Origin: Allobosea sp. TND4EK4
GTDB taxonomy: Bacteria; Pseudomonadota; Alphaproteobacteria; Rhizobiales; Beijerinckiaceae
DNA: 64,000 nt
Direction of reading: 5' to 3'
NCBI RefSeq assembly: GCF_900156025.1
Contig: NZ_FTMO01000002.1
Coordinates: 124,001 to 188,000 of the forward strand
Positions within the stretch are counted from its first letter, which is position 1, and each line of letters opens with the position of its first letter. Shown here piece after piece: positions 63,894-64,000 of the stretch. Position numbers and translations under genes: made by a program. Under the pieces are notes generated by a model. The model had not been told where the DNA came from and did not search any database. It saw only the letters and a list, made by a program, of their open reading frames with translations.

Positions 63894-64000
63894 ATCGCGA
63901 TCGGCGCCTTGATGGACGGGTGCGCCTCATAGCCCTCGATCGTCACGTCCTCGAAGCGGAAATCCTCGAGCCGTGTCACCGCGGGGTTCAGCGTCAGCCG
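63890..64000 (-). CDS. thyA: Thymidylate synthase ThyA, C-terminal end (runs off the window)
   Basis: The 36 visible residues read [19 protein letters not shown] then [17 protein letters not shown] and a TGA. This is the highly conserved end of ThyA (x-F-x-x-x-D-F-x-I-x-x-Y-x-x-H-P-x-I-x-x-x-x-A-V type), so identification is firm despite the short part. The enzyme makes dTMP from dUMP and methylene-tetrahydrofolate; its product dihydrofolate is the substrate of the downstream folA. Confidence 0.93.
   Translation of the reverse strand, partial: RLTLNPAVTRLEDFRFEDVTIEGYEAHPSIKAPIAI

Overview
The window reads as chromosome of a high-GC alphaproteobacterium of the Hyphomicrobiales (Rhizobiales). 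The gene order thyA-folA-hflK-hflC-degP-serB/miaA-ilvB-ilvN-ilvC, the glycogen cluster and the protein styles fit Bosea or a close relative; this placement is inference from family resemblance, not a database result. Coding density is high. No prophage, integrase, transposase gene, CRISPR array or rRNA operon was seen.

Layout. 1-7.6 kb: glycogen/alpha-glucan metabolism (glgX partial, glgA, a DUF2934 protein, glgB, malQ). 7.7-13.4 kb: a lone SNF2-type ATPase, an M20 peptidase, a proline-rich small protein, an MgtC-like membrane protein, and a LysR regulator divergent from an NAD(P)H oxidoreductase. 13.7-32 kb: an accessory block. It holds a soluble orphan histidine kinase, a 976-residue winged-helix/STAND ATPase regulator, two aldehyde dehydrogenases, a small secreted peptide, Ohr, a Tat-exported epoxide-hydrolase-like protein, a cytochrome P460, an NTF2-like protein, a DipZ-type thioredoxin, a secreted hydrolase, an OmpR/EnvZ-type pair, a broken epoxide hydrolase, and a TetR/ABC-F pair sharing a perfect operator-like palindrome. 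The block ends at tRNA-Lys(CTT), whose 3' end faces it.

32-47 kb: uracil/xanthine permease, leuA with a leucine-rich leader peptide, a DUF1275 protein, a lipoprotein, an EEP nuclease-PhzF-NUDIX-M3 peptidase run, pyridoxal kinase, a NitT/TauT-type ABC importer, a DedA protein and three tiny single-helix membrane proteins. 47-54.6 kb: branched-chain amino acid biosynthesis (ilvC with an upstream TetR, ilvN, ilvB). ilvB and ilvN are separated by a racemase and a GST; a mazEF pair and a coupled small membrane protein lie after ilvN. ilvB is preceded by an 11-residue leader peptide (Leu-Ile-Leu-Val) and a textbook attenuator. 54.7-64 kb: a GGDEF protein, miaA, serB, a cupin, degP, DUF2065, hflC, hflK, folA, a GNAT protein and the 3' end of thyA.

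The strongest regulatory signals are the two leader peptides controlling ilvB and leuA, which would tie the first committed steps of isoleucine/valine and leucine synthesis to charging of the matching tRNAs. The most interesting accessory system is the 14.8-24 kb aldehyde/epoxide/P460 cluster beside a STAND-type regulator. Palindromic extragenic elements of the GTCATCCCGG...CCGGGATGAC type and relatives occur in several intergenic gaps.
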